Assembly (NCBI RefSeq): GCF_009937975.1
Contig: NZ_AP018441.1
Location: 2,232,001-2,296,000, forward strand
Direction of reading: 5' to 3'
Length of the DNA stretch: 64,000 nucleotides
Origin: Undibacterium sp. YM2
GTDB lineage: Bacteria; Pseudomonadota; Gammaproteobacteria; Burkholderiales; Burkholderiaceae_D
Shown: positions 55,347-63,816 of the stretch, piece after piece
Layout: the number at the start of each line of letters is the position of its first letter
Position numbering within the stretch: the first letter of the stretch is position 1
The notes under the pieces: generated by a model
Told to the model about the DNA's origin: nothing
The model's input: only the letters and a program-made list of their open reading frames with translations
Databases searched by the model: none
Program-made: the position numbers and the translations under genes

Positions 55347-55706
55347 CTAGATTAGTCCTGCATTACGTTTTGCAAACCAGCGCATCAGAAATGGAATGGC
55401 GCAAATCATGCCGAATAGCATAAACAGGCCGGCGCCACTCAATTTCAGCTTGTCACTCAGGCTAAGTCCGAAGGCCAGTAGTGCGACAAACAGCCAGATT
55501 CGTAGCACTTGCATGATCTCCAGAGGAATATCTGCTTCGACTACTTCAAAACTGGAACTGCTTTCTTCTATGAAGCGATAACTGGCCAATGGAACAATGG
55601 GAATATAGACCAATACCACCCACTTGGTAGTAATGAAGGACTGATCCGGATGAAATTTGCATTTGCCGTAAAAAGTCGTGCCTATGCCATTGATGGTTCT
55701 TGCCAT
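55347..55706 (-). CDS. Small membrane protein of unknown function
   Basis: 119 residues from ATG 55706. The N-terminal motif NGIGTTFYGKCKFHPDQSFITTKWVVLVYIPIVPLASYRF (about 5-44) recurs, as I recall it, in small membrane proteins of many bacteria. Two hydrophobic helices follow (about 65-85, RIWLFVALLAFGLSLS, and about 90-108, LSGAGLFMLFGMICAIPFLM), and the protein ends in a short basic tail. No function known. It lies 38 bp upstream of the hypothetical gene ending at 54541 on the same strand and may be co-transcribed with it. Confidence 0.68.
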   Translation of the reverse strand: MARTINGIGTTFYGKCKFHPDQSFITTKWVVLVYIPIVPLASYRFIEESSSSFEVVEADIPLEIMQVLRIWLFVALLAFGLSLSDKLKLSGAGLFMLFGMICAIPFLMRWFAKRNAGLI

Positions 55707-55808
55707 GATGTAGTGTATGAAAAGTGATTCGGATTGTAGGAGCAATCAGGGCCAGGCAGCTAAGCTGGCGAGCGATCAATGCATCGGCCAGCGCCTGATT
55801 ATCCCGCA

Positions 55809-57044
55809 TCAACCATCAGTACGTAAAGCCGCAATTGGATCCAATGCTGCGGCCTGTCGTGCCGGGAACACACCAAAACCGAGGCCAACTGCTATGCATG
55901 AGCTGACAGCAATCAACAGGCTCAGCGGTGACCAGGCAACAGACCAGCCCGCCAGCGCGGCGATGCTGTATGCGGCTATCGCGCCCAGCAATACGCCGAG
56001 CAAGGCGCCGCTGAACGCAATCACCAGGGCTTCTGCCAGGAACTGTTCTATGACATCACGCCTGCGTGCACCCAGTGCGCGCTTGAGGCCGATTTCACGG
56101 CGGCGTTCCAGTACATTGGCTAACATGATGTTCATGATGCCTATGCCGCCCACCAATAAGGAGACTGCAGCGATAGAGCTCATGACGATGGTAAAGATGC
56201 GCTGGGTTTGCTGGTTCTGCCTATACAGGCCCATGGGTACGATGAGGTTGGTGTCATCAGCACCGGCATGCCTTTGCTCTATCAGATTTTGCAGCACACG
56301 AGCCGCAATATCAGGTGCTGTCTGGCCGTCCAGACGCAAACTCAGGCTATCGACTTCGTTTTCCAGCGCAGTGAATCGGAAACGGGCGCGTCCGGTGAGC
56401 CAGGGGACGAACAGGCGCTCGTCATCCAGACCAAGTTTGACGCCTTCGAATTCGGATTTGGAGAGGGCGCGGTCAGCCAGCACGCCAACTACTTCAAGCC
56501 AGGCGTGATTGAGCTTGATGCGCTCGCCAACTGGATTTTTGTCGCCAAAGAGTTGATGGGCAAGGCGTGGGCCTATCACGCAGACAGGGGCGAGGGTGGC
56601 ATCATCCTGCTGGCTTAACCAGCGCCCCTGGCCGATTTGCAGGCCACCGAGTTCGGCATACGAATCAGATACGGCAAAGGCGCGTGCAGGGACGACATTG
56701 CTGCCGCTGACCAGTTGATCTACCTTGATCTCTTTTTTGAGTGCCACTGCCTTGGCACCAGGTACGACGGACAATGCAGCATCGGCGTCTGCAGCCGACA
56801 AGCCCAGTGAGCGTGTACGTATTTCCTTGAGACGTTTGTCGTCAATATTCTTGCTATCTATGATGACATTGTCCAGGCCCAGTTCGGCGACCAGGCGCAA
56901 GGCTTCGCGGCGACTACCTTCACCCACGGCCAGCATGGCAACGATGGCTGCCACACCAAAAATCATGCCTAACAGGGTCAGGCCAGTACGCAGCTTGCGC
57001 CTTTGCAGTTCATTGACTGCTTCCAGTATCAGGGCGCGGTTCAT
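55809..57044 (-). CDS. ABC transporter permease, MacB/FtsX type
   Basis: 411 residues. The topology is that of MacB-family permeases: one N-terminal helix (GLTLLGMIFGVAAIVAMLAVGEGSRREAL), a large periplasmic domain (about 55-280, MacB_PCD) and three C-terminal helices (IAAVSLLVGGIGIMNIMLANVLERRREIGLKRALGARRRDVI, then two more). MacB-type proteins do not carry substrate through the membrane but drive a periplasmic pump by mechanotransmission. In contrast to MacB the ATPase is a separate gene (60249). Its start overlaps the preceding adaptor gene by 4 bases (ATGA). It is the last gene of the operon. Confidence 0.9.
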   Translation of the reverse strand: MNRALILEAVNELQRRKLRTGLTLLGMIFGVAAIVAMLAVGEGSRREALRLVAELGLDNVIIDSKNIDDKRLKEIRTRSLGLSAADADAALSVVPGAKAVALKKEIKVDQLVSGSNVVPARAFAVSDSYAELGGLQIGQGRWLSQQDDATLAPVCVIGPRLAHQLFGDKNPVGERIKLNHAWLEVVGVLADRALSKSEFEGVKLGLDDERLFVPWLTGRARFRFTALENEVDSLSLRLDGQTAPDIAARVLQNLIEQRHAGADDTNLIVPMGLYRQNQQTQRIFTIVMSSIAAVSLLVGGIGIMNIMLANVLERRREIGLKRALGARRRDVIEQFLAEALVIAFSGALLGVLLGAIAAYSIAALAGWSVAWSPLSLLIAVSSCIAVGLGFGVFPARQAAALDPIAALRTDG

Positions 57045-58270
57045 GAATGTGTATCCTTGCTTTTTTCTTTGTCTTTTACTTCTGGTAGCAGAACTACCTG
57101 ATTGCCCTGGCTGATACCTGATTTGATTTCACTGCGCACCGGGCCACGCTGCCCCAGTACTACCGTCTGGCGCTTGAGCTGGTCGCCATCCTTGATATAT
57201 GCAGCAAAATTACTCCCGTCCTGTATCAAGGCGATATTCGGTACCGTCATGGCTTTGGCCTGGTTGATGAGGCTGACCGTGCCTATCAGTGCCTGGCCAG
57301 GTTTGAGTGCCAGGTTTTGTGCCTGCGCCTTATTGAAAGCGGCTTCGAAGGTGATGAATTTGACTGGCGACTCCCGCGAAGTGACGCTGGCGCTGTTACC
57401 AACCTTGGTAATGCTCAATTCAATTTCCTGGCCGTTACCAGCCAGACGTACCTTGACTGGCAGGCCCACTTTCAAACCAAAGGTGCGGCCTTCTTCTATA
57501 TTGAAACTGGCGACCAGTTGATCAAGGTCTGGCAGTGAGCCAAATTCTTCCCTGGGCCGGAAGCTTGAGCCAACCAGAGGTTTGGCACCATCCCAGTTTG
57601 CCTGCAACAAAAATACGCCATCGTGCGGGGCCAGCAATTCCAGTGCATCCAGGTTCTTTTTGTGCTGGCTGGCATTCAGGCTGACACTTTCTTTCTGCGA
57701 GCTTAATACTGCCTGTTCTGCTGCACTGCGTGCCTGCACCTGCCCGGTTTTCCAGTTCAGGTAGCCGCGTTTGTTCTTCAGAAATCCGCTGTCCTGCAAT
57801 TCATCCAGAATTTTATTGCGTGAAAAAATAGCCAGATCGGCGTTGGCATAGCGTTCGCTGAGTCGCAAATCTGTCTGCACTTTGGCACTGTCTGCCGACA
57901 GGGCAGAGCGGCTGCTGGCATCACTGGCCTGTATGGTCTCTGCGGCCAGTTCCTTGCGCAATAATTCCATTTCTGCCTGCGATAATTCCATGCGTGATTT
58001 TGGGGCATCAAAGAGAGCAATGACCTGGTCTTTCTTCACCAGGCTGCCTTCTGGCAGCATCTTTATCAAGGTGCGCGAATCCCAGCCCTGGCCAGGCACA
58101 GTCAGCGGAGTTTTGTTGGCTGCGATGATTTCGCCGTCGACGACAATACTTTCTTGCCAGTTTCTGGGCGAGAAGATTTCCGTTGCATGCTGGTTTTGTT
58201 CAGTCTTGTTGCTGCAGCCTGTGCTACTTAGCGCCAGTGTTACGCAGATGAGGAATAGCCTTGATTTCAT
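57041..58270 (-). CDS. Periplasmic adaptor (HlyD/MacA-like lipoprotein)
   Basis: 409 residues. A lipoprotein-like signal peptide (MKSRLFLICVTLALSSTGC, lipidated Cys at about 19) places it in the periplasm, anchored to the membrane. It has the order of an adaptor: a barrel-sandwich half (LTVPGQGWDSRTLIKMLPEGSLVKKDQVIALFDAP, about 60-95), a helical hairpin (about 95-205), the second sandwich half (ELLAPHDGVFLLQANW) and beta-barrel plus membrane-proximal domains to the end. Overlaps of 4 bases with both neighbours show translational coupling. It is smaller than and clearly different from the tandem adaptor next to it. Confidence 0.85.
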   Translation of the reverse strand: MKSRLFLICVTLALSSTGCSNKTEQNQHATEIFSPRNWQESIVVDGEIIAANKTPLTVPGQGWDSRTLIKMLPEGSLVKKDQVIALFDAPKSRMELSQAEMELLRKELAAETIQASDASSRSALSADSAKVQTDLRLSERYANADLAIFSRNKILDELQDSGFLKNKRGYLNWKTGQVQARSAAEQAVLSSQKESVSLNASQHKKNLDALELLAPHDGVFLLQANWDGAKPLVGSSFRPREEFGSLPDLDQLVASFNIEEGRTFGLKVGLPVKVRLAGNGQEIELSITKVGNSASVTSRESPVKFITFEAAFNKAQAQNLALKPGQALIGTVSLINQAKAMTVPNIALIQDGSNFAAYIKDGDQLKRQTVVLGQRGPVRSEIKSGISQGNQVVLLPEVKDKEKSKDTHS

Positions 58271-60252
58271 TTTTTTGCTGTTCCTGTCGTTGCCGTCTGT
58301 ATTCCCGATGAGACTAAAATTGCCTGCACTGCCGCACCGGGTTTGAGCCCTTTGGGCATCTGATCAAATTCCAGCTCTATATCCCGCACGATGATGGGTT
58401 GTGAGCTTGATTTGCTATGAAATACGTTGCCCAGCCCGGTAACGCGCGCAGGCACCGTCATATTGGCGCCAGGTATGGTGATGCGGGCGCTTTGGCCAAC
58501 TTTGATCGTAGTTGATTGGGCTTCGGGCACCTTGGCAGAGACAAATAATTTGTCTGGGTCTGCCACGCTGGCAATGGATAATCCCATCCAGACCTGGCTG
58601 CCAGCAGCAAATTTCTCGCCTTCAAAATTGCTTTTGTAGATCATCATGCCTGGTTTGCTTGCTGTCACAGTCAGGGCTTTTTGCCCTTTGTTCAGTACGT
58701 CGATTTTCCCTTGCAGCATGGCGATCTCTGTTTCCAATCCCGTTTTTTCTGCCTTACGGGCACGTGCCTGGGTGGTGCGCAACCGCAGGGACATCGCAGC
58801 CAGATCGCTATTCAGAGATTTTTCTATGACCAGTTTGTCATAATCGACACGCCGTATCAATTCTTTGGGCATGGTGGCTTTGCGTGCAGCTTTCTCCGCA
58901 TTGCTTTGCGCTTCTGCTACAGCCAGATCCGCTGCTTTTTCTGCCTCTGTCTGTTCCAGCTTCAGTTTTTCCAGCGCCCTCAGTTTCTCATTGAGCTGGC
59001 TTTTTTGACTGGCAAGCTGGTTGGGTACTTCCGCCGCCTGGAACATGGCAAGCATGTCACCTGTTTTGACGGCGCTGCCCTCGGGGGCGATTTGTGCCAA
59101 GGTGTATTGCCAGATGTAAGGGATGGACGGTGGCCCTATGGACGTAATATTGCGTGACTGTATTTCACCTTCCAGTGTCAGCTCCTTGTTCTGGGCGGCA
59201 GATTTTTCGCTGTTTTTCTTACTGGCCTGAGCAGGTTCTATCAGGACGCTCATGCCAGGTATCAGTTTGAGATTGGACTGCGCCGGTAATTTGATATCAA
59301 CACGAAAATATCGGCCATAACCCCAGATGTTGTGTTCTTCAGGTGCGTTGGAAATACTGTCTATACTGGCCGTTACTTCAGTACCGGGCAGGGCATCAAA
59401 TTTCAGGACTACAGTTTGCCCTTCCTTCAAATACGTCCTGTCTGCTTCCAGTGCCCATGCCCTGACTTCCATTTGACCTGAGCCTATGACCTGTCCCGCA
59501 GTATTGCCAGGAAAAGCGCTTGAGCCTTCTTCCAGGCGCTCACTACGCCAATTGCTATAGCCGTGGACGACATAGCCATCCTGGCTGGCTCTTACCTCAG
59601 AGCGGGTCAACTGCGTTTTGAGGTAGTTGATATTGATCTCTTGTTTTTTTAATTCAAGGTCAGCATCCGATTTTTTCCTGTTGATGGAAGCATAAGCATC
59701 GTCAAATGCCAGTTGTTTGACTTGTAGATCACGTTCTGATCTTTCTTTTTCTGCCTGGTATTTATCAAATTCCAGCGCAGCAATCTGAGTTTTTGGCAAA
59801 GCTGCATCGACCTGAGCTTTGGCTAATGCAGCTTTGGCTGTGAGCAGATTTTTTTCCGCATCCAGTGCAGTGACCTCAAGCTTGGCCAGTTCGGCATCGG
59901 CTTTTGCCCGGGTTTGTTGCATGCTGATTTCCAGTTGCTCCAGATTGGACGCATTTGGTGTTTCTATGCGCAACACCAGGTCCCCTTTTTTGACCTGACT
60001 ACCCTCGGCAACAAAATTGCGTAAGACTACCGGTGATGAATTCGACGGCGGTACCAGGATGGCTTGCGAATCTTTTGCTATGACTTCGCCAGTCAATAAT
60101 ACCGGCCGGCTCTGCGCAGGCGCGGCGGTTTTGTCTGCGTTGGCTGGCGCTACCGATGAGGCTGGCGCAAGTGCAGGTATGCTGGCACATGCAGAGAGTA
60201 CCCAGATGCCGAGCTTTGATAAGTTCAGGTGTTTTCGCAAATCGTGTCTCAC
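58267..60252 (-). CDS. Tandem (double) periplasmic adaptor protein
   Basis: 661 residues, almost twice a normal adaptor. An N-terminal signal segment ends in LSAC (Cys about 22), so a lipoprotein is possible. The first adaptor unit (about 45-350) has GEVIAKDSQAILVPPSNSSP and FVAEGSQVKKGDLVLRIETPN, then a long coiled coil, then SGQMEVRAWALEADRTYLKEGQTV. A second unit (about 360-650) repeats the plan: LEGEIQSRNITSIGPPS, IAPEGSAVKTGDMLAMFQAA, a second coiled coil, and VADPDKLFVSAKVPEAQSTTIKVGQSARITI. The two halves look like distant copies, joined by a Lys/Ser/Ala linker. I know of no named family with this arrangement. It overlaps its neighbours by 4 bases. Confidence 0.82.
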   Translation of the reverse strand: MRHDLRKHLNLSKLGIWVLSACASIPALAPASSVAPANADKTAAPAQSRPVLLTGEVIAKDSQAILVPPSNSSPVVLRNFVAEGSQVKKGDLVLRIETPNASNLEQLEISMQQTRAKADAELAKLEVTALDAEKNLLTAKAALAKAQVDAALPKTQIAALEFDKYQAEKERSERDLQVKQLAFDDAYASINRKKSDADLELKKQEININYLKTQLTRSEVRASQDGYVVHGYSNWRSERLEEGSSAFPGNTAGQVIGSGQMEVRAWALEADRTYLKEGQTVVLKFDALPGTEVTASIDSISNAPEEHNIWGYGRYFRVDIKLPAQSNLKLIPGMSVLIEPAQASKKNSEKSAAQNKELTLEGEIQSRNITSIGPPSIPYIWQYTLAQIAPEGSAVKTGDMLAMFQAAEVPNQLASQKSQLNEKLRALEKLKLEQTEAEKAADLAVAEAQSNAEKAARKATMPKELIRRVDYDKLVIEKSLNSDLAAMSLRLRTTQARARKAEKTGLETEIAMLQGKIDVLNKGQKALTVTASKPGMMIYKSNFEGEKFAAGSQVWMGLSIASVADPDKLFVSAKVPEAQSTTIKVGQSARITIPGANMTVPARVTGLGNVFHSKSSSQPIIVRDIELEFDQMPKGLKPGAAVQAILVSSGIQTATTGTAKK

Positions 60253-60920
60253 GCTGTCACCTCCGCGACTTTGCCGTCAGCCAGGTGTATGGTTCTTTGT
60301 GCCCTGGCTGCAACCGCAGGGTCATGCGTGACCAGCACCAGGGTTTGCCCACCAGCATGTAATTCAGCCAGCAAGCCCAGCACGTCGGCAGCGCTTTTGG
60401 AATCGAGGTTGCCGGTAGGTTCATCGGCCAGCAGCAAGGCGGGCTGATTCAGCAGGGCGCGGGCGATGGCAGCACGCTGCAACTGACCACCAGACAATTC
60501 ACCTGGCTTGTGATCCATGCGTTTTTCCAGGCCTATGCGTTCGAGCAACTGGCGGGCGCGTGTTTCGGCCTGCGCATCCGGCGAATTGCTATAGCGTTGC
60601 GGGAGCAGTACATTTTCCAGCACGCTAAGGCGTGGTAGCAAATGAAAAGACTGAAAAACAAAACCTATGCTGCGATTGCGTATGTCTGAGGCAGCATCGT
60701 CATTCATGGCGCTGATCTCTTCCTGGTTCAGGAGATAACGGCCATGATCGGGGCGGTCAAGTGCGCCGAGTACATTCAATAGGGTGGATTTGCCAGAACC
60801 CGAGGGGCCCATGATGGCAACGAACTCACCACTGGCAATGTGTAAATCGATACCATCAAGCGCCCGGATTTCATTGCCGCCTTGCTTGTAGGTCTTGCGT
60901 ATCTGACTGAGTTTTATCAT
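60249..60920 (-). CDS. ABC transporter ATP-binding protein, MacB/LolD type
   Basis: 223 residues: Walker A GPSGSGKST, Q-loop VFQSFHLLPRLSVLENVLLP, signature LSGGQLQRAAIARALL, Walker B ALLLADEPTGNLD, and the H-loop VLVTHDP. The LDSKSAADVL continuation is typical of the MacB/LolD/FtsE class that powers mechanotransmission pumps. It is the first gene of the operon and overlaps the tandem adaptor by 4 bases. No outer-membrane TolC-like gene is in the operon, so it would have to use one from elsewhere. Confidence 0.94.
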   Translation of the reverse strand: MIKLSQIRKTYKQGGNEIRALDGIDLHIASGEFVAIMGPSGSGKSTLLNVLGALDRPDHGRYLLNQEEISAMNDDAASDIRNRSIGFVFQSFHLLPRLSVLENVLLPQRYSNSPDAQAETRARQLLERIGLEKRMDHKPGELSGGQLQRAAIARALLNQPALLLADEPTGNLDSKSAADVLGLLAELHAGGQTLVLVTHDPAVAARAQRTIHLADGKVAEVTA

Positions 60921-61105
60921 GCCAATTTTTTCTGGTTTCTGTAAGGCTGAGCCGGAAAAAATTGCTGATGATATTGCCCGGCAAGCAAGCTGGGCAGTAT
61001 CACTGTGATAATTTAATTTGTCAAATGGCTACGCAAAAAATAGATGGAAAATTCGATTCTTTTTGCTGCTCATCTTCCTGACTAATTTGAATAAACTAAT
61101 CAAGC

Positions 61106-61131
61106 TGCCAGCATCGCAAACGATGCTGGCA
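61106..61131 (-). terminator. Hairpin after nadB
   Basis: Perfect 11-bp stem TGCCAGCATCG / CGATGCTGGCA with a CAAA loop, 9 bp past the nadB stop. The T run is weak, so efficient termination is less sure than at the other sites. Confidence 0.6.
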
Positions 61132-61139
61132 AGCAGTAC

Positions 61140-62747
61140 TTATTTTTTACGCTTGGGTGACAAGACGGTAGGCAAGGCTTTGGGCAAAGTGTCTGGATAA
61201 TCGCGGCTGAAATGCAGGCCACGGCTTTCGCGGCGTGACAATGCGCTGTTGACGATCAGTGAGGCAACTTCCACCAGATTGCGCAGTTCCAGCAAATTAT
61301 TCGAGATGCGGAAGTTGGCATAGTATTCGTCTATCTCTTCCTTCAGCAGGCGTATGCGATGTTTGGCGCGCTCCAGGCGTTTGGTGGTGCGGACTATACC
61401 GACATAATTCCACATGAAGCGACGCAGCTCATCCCAGTTATTAGCGATGACGACTTCTTCATCGGCATCTGAAACACGGCTTTCATCCCAGTCGGGCAGG
61501 GCAATGACGCTGGCACGTTCCTGCGCTTCTATATGTTTTGCGGCAGCACGGCCAACGACCAGGCATTCCAGTAGCGAATTACTGGCCAGGCGGTTGGCGC
61601 CATGCAGGCCGGTGTAGGCAGTTTCACCGACGGCATACAGGCCGGGTAAGTCAGTGCGGCCATCCGTATCTGTCACGATGCCGCCACAAGTGAAATGCAC
61701 GGCGGGCACGACTGGTATGGCTTGTTTGGTGATGTCTATACCGAGCTCAAGGCAGCGCGCATAAATAGTAGGGAAATGTTCTTTCAAGAATTCTGGCGTC
61801 TGATGGCTGATGTCAAGTTCAACAAAATCCAGGCCACGTTTTTTCATTTCAAAGTCAATTGCACGGGCGACCACATCACGTGGTGCCAGTTCCATGCGCT
61901 CATCATGGCTAGTCATGAAGCGTTTGCCGGCAGAGGCACCGGCCTCGGCTGGCAGTTTCAGAATGCCGCCTTCGCCACGTACTGCTTCAGTGATCAAAAA
62001 TGATTTGGCAAATGGGTGGTAAAGGCAGGTAGGGTGGAACTGTATGAATTCCATGTTGCCGATGCGACAGCCAGCACGCCAGGCCATGGCGATACCGTCA
62101 CCAGTAGCAGTGTCGGGATTGGTGGTATATAGATAAACTTTACCAGCACCGCCAGTTGCCATCACTGTGTGTTGCGCGGCAAAGGTATCTACCTTGCCAG
62201 TTTTTACGTCCTGCACATACAGACCCAGGCAACGTGGGGTAGGTGAGGTGTCACCGATCTTGGCCGAGGTAATCACATCGATTGCATAATGATGTTCAAA
62301 CAGCGTGATATTGGGGTGGTTGCGTACTTTTTGTTCCAGGGTCACTTGTACTGCATGGCCGGTAGCATCTGCCGCATGGATAATGCGGCGCTGGCTGTGG
62401 CCACCTTCGCGCGTCAGATGAAAGCCCAGTTCTGCTTCTTCATCACGGGTGAAGGGGACCCCCTGTTCTATCAGCCAGTCTATGGCTTCGCGGCCATGTT
62501 CTATGATGTAGCGCGTGGCGCCTTCATCGCACAGGCCACCACCGGCGATCAGGGTGTCTGAAATATGTTGTTCATGGCTGTCATGGGAATCCAGTACGGC
62601 AGCGATGCCGCCTTGTGCCCAGTTGCTGGCACCGTCAAGTAATTCACGCTTGGAAATGATGGCGACTTTGCGTGTTTGCGCCAGATGCAGGGCGACAGAT
62701 AAGCCAGCCAGTCCACTACCTACGATTGCTACGTCAAAATTCTTCAT
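61140..62747 (-). CDS. nadB: L-aspartate oxidase
   Basis: 535 residues. NadB oxidises L-aspartate to iminoaspartate with FAD, feeding NadA. FAD-binding [14 protein letters not shown] is at about 10-24, [12 protein letters not shown] and SHSQRRI-like [19 protein letters not shown] follow, [24 protein letters not shown] carries active-site residues, and the C-terminal FAD/capping region has [22 protein letters not shown] and [18 protein letters not shown]. The helical C-terminal tail is typical. It is on the minus strand, away from nadAC; between them lie the ABC operon and three unknown genes. Confidence 0.96.
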   Translation of the reverse strand: MKNFDVAIVGSGLAGLSVALHLAQTRKVAIISKRELLDGASNWAQGGIAAVLDSHDSHEQHISDTLIAGGGLCDEGATRYIIEHGREAIDWLIEQGVPFTRDEEAELGFHLTREGGHSQRRIIHAADATGHAVQVTLEQKVRNHPNITLFEHHYAIDVITSAKIGDTSPTPRCLGLYVQDVKTGKVDTFAAQHTVMATGGAGKVYLYTTNPDTATGDGIAMAWRAGCRIGNMEFIQFHPTCLYHPFAKSFLITEAVRGEGGILKLPAEAGASAGKRFMTSHDERMELAPRDVVARAIDFEMKKRGLDFVELDISHQTPEFLKEHFPTIYARCLELGIDITKQAIPVVPAVHFTCGGIVTDTDGRTDLPGLYAVGETAYTGLHGANRLASNSLLECLVVGRAAAKHIEAQERASVIALPDWDESRVSDADEEVVIANNWDELRRFMWNYVGIVRTTKRLERAKHRIRLLKEEIDEYYANFRISNNLLELRNLVEVASLIVNSALSRRESRGLHFSRDYPDTLPKALPTVLSPKRKK

Positions 62748-63223
62748 TGTCTTCCGTGTGTGTCTTTATTTGTTTTCGGTTGATTCCGCTTCCGGTAGCT
62801 TGTCATCTTTGTGTTTGATCCCGTACTGCTTGCTATAACTTAAAGCCATACCAGATAGTGAATCAGGAATGGTCTTGCCGTGCGTGCCGGGCTGTCGCAG
62901 ACATCTGATGATGTCCCATTTTTTGATGTGGGCTTGTCACATTCTAATTCAGGATGCAAAAGAGGGTGGCTTTTCCATATAGCAAAAATGCGCAGCTACC
63001 TGATTTTTTGCACAGTGGCTGTCAGCCAGAGAGGTGGAAAAAACGAATAAGCAAATCACAAATCAGCAAACTTGGCCTTAAAGCTTGCAAACCGCTTGAC
63101 ATAAGGCTTTGCGGCTTGCTCTAATACCGGATGCAGATTTCCTGCTTGCCGTGATAGATGCACGACCAATAAAATAATCGAATACATCATCGCGAAATTC
63201 AAATTTTTGTGAGGGGGCTATAA
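62748..63223. other. 476-bp intergenic region between nadB and hupB
   Basis: No coding frame seen. The hupB promoter lies at 63096-63125. The part next to nadB must contain its promoter, but I cannot pick clear boxes. A small AT-rich stretch around 62930-63060 shows no recognised structure. Confidence 0.55.
63096..63125 (+). promoter_or_regulatory. Sigma-70 promoter of hupB
   Basis: TTGACA (63096-63101) matches the -35 consensus exactly and TCTAAT (63120-63125) matches the -10 at 5 of 6 positions, with an 18-bp spacer; about 100 bp upstream of the hupB start codon, leaving a leader of about 90 bases. Confidence 0.75.
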
Positions 63224-63496
63224 GTGAATAAGACTGAGTTGATCGATCATATTGCGAAAACAGCGGATATTTCCAAAGCGGCTTCGTCGCGTGCGCTGGA
63301 TGCTGTGATCGGCGCCGTAAAAACCACATTGAAGAAAAATGGCACGGTAACACTGGTTGGTTTTGGTACCTTCTCCGTTGCCAAGCGCGCTGCCAGGGCA
63401 GGCCGCAATCCTAAAACCGGTGAGCCTATCAAGATCAAATCTGCCAAGGTACCTAAATTTAAACCTGGCAAAGCTTTGAAAGATGCGGTAAACTAA
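63224..63496 (+). CDS. hupB: DNA-binding protein HU
   Basis: 90 residues, the exact HU length. HU is an abundant dimeric nucleoid protein that bends DNA. Motifs are [62 protein letters not shown] (beta-arm with the RNPxTG tip) and [14 protein letters not shown]. The start is GTG 63224, supported by a GAGG element upstream. tRNA genes follow in the same direction. The order hupB - tRNA-Val - tRNA-Asp - ppiD is a common betaproteobacterial one. Confidence 0.97.
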   Translation: MNKTELIDHIAKTADISKAASSRALDAVIGAVKTTLKKNGTVTLVGFGTFSVAKRAARAGRNPKTGEPIKIKSAKVPKFKPGKALKDAVN

Positions 63497-63545
63497 TGCA
63501 CTTTCGTGGTTCGGGACATGGGCCACGGTATCTGTTTTATGCGTG

Positions 63546-63621
63546 GGGCGCTTAGCTCAGTTGGTAGAGCGGAGCCCTTACAAGGCTTAGGTCGGGAGTT
63601 CGAGCCTCTCAGCGCCCACCA
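63546..63621 (+). tRNA. tRNA-Val (TAC)
   Basis: A 76-nt cloverleaf including an encoded CCA: acceptor GGGCGCT / AGCGCCC, D arm TAGCTCAGTTGGTAGAGC, anticodon loop CTTACAA (anticodon TAC), T arm GGGAGTTCGAGCCTCTC. Confidence 0.95.
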
Positions 63622-63653
63622 GTAACAGACAAAAGTAGTGCCAGCAGTAAAAA

Positions 63654-63730
63654 GGAGTGGTAGTTCAGTTGGTTAGAATACCGGCCTGTCACGCCGGGGG
63701 TCGCGGGTTCGAGCCCCGTCCGCTCCGCCA
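63654..63730 (+). tRNA. tRNA-Asp (GTC)
   Basis: A 77-nt cloverleaf including CCA: acceptor GGAGTGG / CCGCTCC with one T-G pair, anticodon loop CTGTCAC (anticodon GTC), T arm GCGGGTTCGAGCCCCGT. It lies 32 bp after tRNA-Val, on the same transcript. Confidence 0.95.
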
Positions 63731-63739
63731 GAAAATCGA

Positions 63740-63767
63740 AAAGGCGAACGAAAGTTCGCCTTTTTTT
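63740..63767 (+). terminator. Intrinsic terminator after the tRNA pair
   Basis: AAAGGCGAAC / GTTCGCCTTT stem with a GAAA tetraloop and a T run, between tRNA-Asp and ppiD. Confidence 0.9.
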
Positions 63768-63816
63768 GTATTCGTCAAATTGTTATTGTGATACTTAGCC
63801 ACGTGATTGGTTGAAC

